A stretch of DNA of 24,671 nucleotides from assembly GCA_002405445.1 (NCBI GenBank), contig DHLV01000151.1:1-24671 (forward strand), written 5' to 3'. This DNA comes from Flammeovirgaceae bacterium UBA4659. Its GTDB lineage: Bacteria > Bacteroidota > Bacteroidia > Cytophagales > Cyclobacteriaceae. Below are positions 21,660-24,671 of this stretch, in pieces. The stretch's first letter is position 1; each line of letters starts with the position of its first letter. The notes below the pieces were generated by a model. The model saw only the letters and a list, made by a program, of their open reading frames with translations, made no database searches and was not told the origin of the DNA. A program made the translations under genes and the position numbers.

Positions 21660-22100
21660 CTAGGGTACTTTTTGCCATGTTTGGGTACGGAAAAATGGAC
21701 CCAAGTAACCCCTTACCTTTAGAGTTTCGCCCTCCAGCCAAATTTTGCACCGGTAGACTTTGCCCACTTCGGGGTCCAAAATGTGGCCGCCAGCGTATTC
21801 TTGGTCATTCTTTTTCATGTCGCGGATGATTTCCATGCCCAAAATCTTCTTTTTGTACCGGTCGTCATCTGAGGAGCATTCATTGCACAGCGGATCGGGG
21901 TCTTCGTGCGGCTGCGGGAAGATCTTTACGATTCGTCCGTAAAGCTTGGAACCGCGCTCGGTGATCTCAACAATCGACCGCACAGCTCCCGACTTATCGT
22001 CAATACTCTTCCATTTGCCAACAATCGGGTTTTGTGCCCATGCGGAGGTTGACACAATCAGTATGGCGAGAAAGACAGGTGTTAGAAAGCGGGTTTTCAT
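21660..22100 (-). CDS. DUF2147 secreted protein
   Basis: This protein of about 146 residues has a signal peptide (MKTRFLTPVFLAILIVSTSA, cleaved near AWAQ). A DUF2147 domain follows: IVGKWKSIDDKSGAVRSIVE, LYGRIVKI, PLCNEC, KKILGMEIIRDMKKND, GHILDPEVGKVYRCKIWLEG and LKVRGYLGPFFRTQTW. The family is a small lipocalin-like beta barrel exported to the periplasm, of unknown ligand. ATG 22100 fits the signal peptide; ATG 22112 is 4 codons longer. The PLCNEC pair may form a disulfide. It begins 27 nt after the ATP-grasp gene and is likely co-transcribed. Confidence 0.88.
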   Translation of the reverse strand: MKTRFLTPVFLAILIVSTSAWAQNPIVGKWKSIDDKSGAVRSIVEITERGSKLYGRIVKIFPQPHEDPDPLCNECSSDDDRYKKKILGMEIIRDMKKNDQEYAGGHILDPEVGKVYRCKIWLEGETLKVRGYLGPFFRTQTWQKVP

Positions 22101-22127
22101 AGGTAATGCCATTTATCAGGTCGAAAT

Positions 22128-23000
22128 TTACCGTAAACCGTCTGATTTTAATATATCGAGGGTGGCAGAAACCAGGCGCTCTGCCGACCCGGGAGCAAGG
22201 TGAAAGAACAATTCCGGCTCGATCAGCTCCAATTCCATCAGGTAGAACTCTGTGTTGCGAACCACCCCATCCACACGGGCGTACAATAATGGGTGTGGAA
22301 CGTGCGATATGATTCCCTTTCCTGCATCGATCAGCTGCTGCGATGGCCTGTAGGCGACAGACCTTCCACCATAATCGGCCTGCACCCTAAATTCTCCCTC
22401 AGCGGGCGTCTTGAGAATTGCATGTGAGAAATGTTTGTTGATAAAAATCAAGGACACCTCCCCGTTGGATGTTACTTCAGACATGAAGCTTTGCACCATC
22501 CAATCGCGGTGTTTGGCCAGTTGCTGAAAGCGGGCCGCCACAGTAGCTGCATCTTTGATGCAAAATGCCTCGGTAAGGTGCGCATTGGCAGAAACGGCTG
22601 GCTTGATCACCGCCTGGTCCCATCCCTGGTTTTCAATGAACCGGGGGTCTATGACGGAGCCTTTTTCGAAGAACAAGGTAGGGATGATCAAAACACCTTT
22701 TTGTGCCAATTCGCGCAGGTAAAACTTGTGGCGGTTCCAATGCACCACTTCCATGGAATTGAGTGTGCGCACCTGCTGCTGCCGAAGCCGGTTGAGCCAG
22801 TCAAAAAAATCATCGATGTGAAGATGATAATCCCAAATCGATCGTAGGATCAGGCAGTCAAAATTTTTCCAGTCAACGTGGGCGTCATTCCAAACCAGAG
22901 GCGTAATGCGAATACGGTTTGCCGCAAATAGATCAACCAGCGGTTTTTCCTGATCAGTGAGCGCGGGAAAATCTGCACAGGTTACAATGCCAATGTTCAT
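22128..23000 (-). CDS. ATP-grasp ligase, DcsG/glutathione-synthetase-like
   Basis: This 290-residue protein has an N-terminal domain opening MNIGIVTCADFPALTDQEKP with LVWNDAHVDWKNFDCLILRS and IWDYH, the pattern of DcsG-like (O-ureido-D-serine cyclo-ligase related) ATP-grasp enzymes. Then come NSMEVVHWNRHKFYLRELA, VIKPAVSANAHLTEAF (ATP-binding Lys), WMVQSFMSEVTSNGEVSLIF and FRVQADYGGRS (Glu-rich metal loop). The C terminus has NTEFYLMELELIEPELFFHL, holding metal-binding Glu residues. The family joins a carboxylate (via acyl phosphate) to an amine or closes a ring; the substrate is unknown. ATG 23000 is chosen over the GTG at 23003. No dcs partner genes are nearby, so cycloserine synthesis is not supported. 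Confidence 0.83.
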   Translation of the reverse strand: MNIGIVTCADFPALTDQEKPLVDLFAANRIRITPLVWNDAHVDWKNFDCLILRSIWDYHLHIDDFFDWLNRLRQQQVRTLNSMEVVHWNRHKFYLRELAQKGVLIIPTLFFEKGSVIDPRFIENQGWDQAVIKPAVSANAHLTEAFCIKDAATVAARFQQLAKHRDWMVQSFMSEVTSNGEVSLIFINKHFSHAILKTPAEGEFRVQADYGGRSVAYRPSQQLIDAGKGIISHVPHPLLYARVDGVVRNTEFYLMELELIEPELFFHLAPGSAERLVSATLDILKSDGLR

Positions 23001-23032
23001 CACTCTTTATTTTGAAAATAATCTTGTGTAGA

Positions 23033-23066
23033 TAAAAAAAGAGACCTCGCGCCCGTGCGAGGTCTC
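23033..23066 (-). terminator. Strong rho-independent terminator of hppA
   Basis: A perfect 10-bp stem (23041-23050 with 23057-23066, loop GCCCGT) is followed on the minus strand by TTTTTTT (complement of 23034-23040). It lies 21 nt past the hppA stop and separates it from the ATP-grasp gene. Confidence 0.93.
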
Positions 23067-23087
23067 TTTCAAAGAATCTATGGGTAA

Positions 23088-24671
23088 CTACTTCACCGGT
23101 TGAGCCTGTTCATCAACTTTAATCACAGATTCAATCGTTGGCTTTACCTCTTCTTTGGCCGTGGCTTTTTCATCGTTCACTAACAACGGAGCAATTACCA
23201 ACGCCACTACAGACATCAATTTCAACAATATGTTAAGTGAAGGGCCAGAGGTGTCTTTGAAAGGGTCACCCACGGTGTCACCGACTACTGCTGCCTTATG
23301 CGGATCAGACTTTTTGAAGTACTTCTGACCATTGATTTCCACTCCTTCTTCGAAGCTCTTTTTGGCATTGTCCCAGGCACCGCCTGCGTTCGATTGGAAG
23401 ATAGCCATCAGCACACCCGATACTGTTACGCCTGCAAGCATTCCGCCCAAAGCTTCGACTCCAAAGCCGGGTAAGAAAGCGATCACCACAGGCACAACCA
23501 CGGCCATCAATCCGGGAACGACCATCTGCTTGATCGCTGCTTGTGTGGAAATCTCCACACACTTGCCATATTCAGCTTTGCCATCTGCATCGTGAAAAAT
23601 CTTTTGGTCTTCGGCAGACCATTCGCCCACCTCCTTGTCGCCATTTCGCTTCATCGCGGCAAGGGCGGCCTTCAGGGCTGGAATTTCATTAAACTGCCTG
23701 CGCACTTCTTCAATCATGCTCATAGCTGCACGCCCTACTGCACCCATTGCCAAGGCGGAAAACACGAAGGGTAACATCCCTCCGATAAACAAACCTGCCA
23801 TTACATTTGCTTTCGATACATCAATCGTCTTTACGTGGGCCGTTGTCATAAAAGCGCCAAATAATGCCAATGCCGTTAACGCTGCCGAAGCAATTGCAAA
23901 ACCTTTACCGATGGCGGCAGTGGTATTGCCCACGGCATCCAACTTATCGGTGCGCGAGCGCACGTCTTTTGGCAGTTCACTCATTTCAGCAATACCTCCG
24001 GCATTGTCTGAAATTGGGCCATATGCATCAACTGCGAGCTGAATACCCAGGTTTGACAACATACCTACGGCTGCGATGGCGATACCATACAATCCGCCAA
24101 AGTTAAACGCACCGATGATGGAGATTGCAATGATGATGATCGGCCACATGGTAGACATCATGCCCACACCCAATCCTGCAATGATATTTGTTGCAGCGCC
24201 TGTTGAGGACTGGCGGACAATTGACAACACAGGTTTTTTACCCATGCCCGTGTAGTACTCTGTAATCAAACCGATAATCACGCCTGCCACTAATCCGATA
24301 ACGGTGGCATAGAAAATACCAGTTGATGTATATTCTGTAAACTCGCCCGGGTTGTTATAGAGCGGGTCGCTGTACTGCCAAGATGTTGGCAACATGCCTT
24401 TGATGATAAACCAAGAGGCAGCAATCATGATAACAGACGAAACAATCTCGCCAGTGTTCAATGCAGTTTGTGGATTACCACCTTCTTTTACGCGTACGAA
24501 GAAAGTACCGATAAATGACATCACAATGCCCACGCCCGAAAGAGCCAACGGCAACAATACTGGTGAAAGACCATTCATGAATTCTGGCGTTTGGAAAGCT
24601 GCCACGCTCATGAAAGCTGCACCCAATACCATCGTACCCACAATAGAGCCCACATAAGATTCAAACAAGTC
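23088..24671 (-). CDS. hppA: Membrane-bound K+-dependent pyrophosphatase, C-terminal about 528 residues (5' end outside)
   Basis: The visible part starts in [14 protein letters not shown] and runs to the stop. Family blocks seen are [52 protein letters not shown] and [20 protein letters not shown]. The enzyme couples pyrophosphate hydrolysis to outward cation pumping across the inner membrane. [10 protein letters not shown] has Ala where K+-independent enzymes have Lys, so K+ dependence is expected. DLFE puts the semi-conserved Glu in the Na+-pump position rather than the DLFGSYAE position of plant H+ pumps. Some Bacteroidota H+ pumps share this, so the ion is not settled. A 30-residue acidic/polar tail ends [10 protein letters not shown]. 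The PPi-binding GGG/DVGADLVGK-type loops lie beyond the window. Confidence 0.93.
   Translation of the reverse strand, partial: DLFESYVGSIVGTMVLGAAFMSVAAFQTPEFMNGLSPVLLPLALSGVGIVMSFIGTFFVRVKEGGNPQTALNTGEIVSSVIMIAASWFIIKGMLPTSWQYSDPLYNNPGEFTEYTSTGIFYATVIGLVAGVIIGLITEYYTGMGKKPVLSIVRQSSTGAATNIIAGLGVGMMSTMWPIIIIAISIIGAFNFGGLYGIAIAAVGMLSNLGIQLAVDAYGPISDNAGGIAEMSELPKDVRSRTDKLDAVGNTTAAIGKGFAIASAALTALALFGAFMTTAHVKTIDVSKANVMAGLFIGGMLPFVFSALAMGAVGRAAMSMIEEVRRQFNEIPALKAALAAMKRNGDKEVGEWSAEDQKIFHDADGKAEYGKCVEISTQAAIKQMVVPGLMAVVVPVVIAFLPGFGVEALGGMLAGVTVSGVLMAIFQSNAGGAWDNAKKSFEEGVEINGQKYFKKSDPHKAAVVGDTVGDPFKDTSGPSLNILLKLMSVVALVIAPLLVNDEKATAKEEVKPTIESVIKVDEQAQPVK

Noticed and set aside
22128..23000. D-cycloserine biosynthesis cluster
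   Set aside because: Only an ATP-grasp resembling DcsG is present; none of the other dcs-type genes is nearby.
1..24671. CRISPR array, tRNA, rRNA, insertion sequence or prophage
   Set aside because: No spaced direct repeats, cloverleaf-like segments, transposase or phage genes were seen on either strand.

Overview
The window looks like chromosome of a Bacteroidota bacterium, most likely Cytophagia/Cytophagales. The evidence is the gene content (BatA-domain protein, DUF4199 pair, DUF3098 beside ftsX, DUF2147, ExbD), the weak Shine-Dalgarno sites, and one exact match to the Bacteroidota promoter form TTTG-N19-TAnnTTTG at 12043-12073. TGA is used as a normal stop (for example by uppP and ftsX). 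The taxon is inferred from gene content only.

Layout. 1-250: 3' end of an ssb gene, then a 25-bp imperfect hairpin filling the gap to a convergent exbD. 251-925: exbD on the minus strand, divergent from the next block. 926-8730: a plus-strand run of a BatA/VWA-like membrane protein, a dihydroorotase homologue lacking the catalytic metal ligands, two DUF4199 membrane proteins, a GT2 glycosyltransferase with C-terminal membrane helices, and penicillin-binding protein 1C. 8790-11547: a SPOR/OmpA protein, a DUF1003 membrane protein and tadA. 11724-13141 (minus): a terminator, a small basic protein with the strong promoter, folE, and a 6-pyruvoyl-tetrahydropterin-synthase-like gene overlapping folE. 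13298-14902 (plus): a CPA1 Na+/H+ antiporter. 14940-18456 (minus): a tight operon ftsX-DUF3098-uppP-truB-ribF.

18441-19867 is a decayed segment. It holds a Fic-family pseudogene with two in-frame TGA codons, at least one frameshift and a damaged catalytic motif, plus remnants of one or two unrecognised ORFs lying directly upstream of ftsX. Beyond it, on the minus strand, are an ECF sigma factor with a putative anti-sigma membrane protein (ending at a clear terminator), a DUF2147 secreted protein with a DcsG-like ATP-grasp enzyme, and a 5'-truncated K+-dependent membrane pyrophosphatase (hppA) ending at a strong terminator.

Themes: cell-envelope building and remodelling (PBP1C, UppP, FtsX, SPOR/OmpA, GT2), ion-motive-force handling (HppA, CPA1 antiporter), pterin and flavin cofactors (FolE, PTPS, RibF), and RNA modification (TadA, TruB). 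I found no CRISPR array, intact mobile element, rRNA or tRNA, and no obvious new defence system. The items most worth following are the ligand-less dihydroorotase in its envelope operon, the ATP-grasp/DUF2147 pair, the Fic decay and the long hairpin after ssb.
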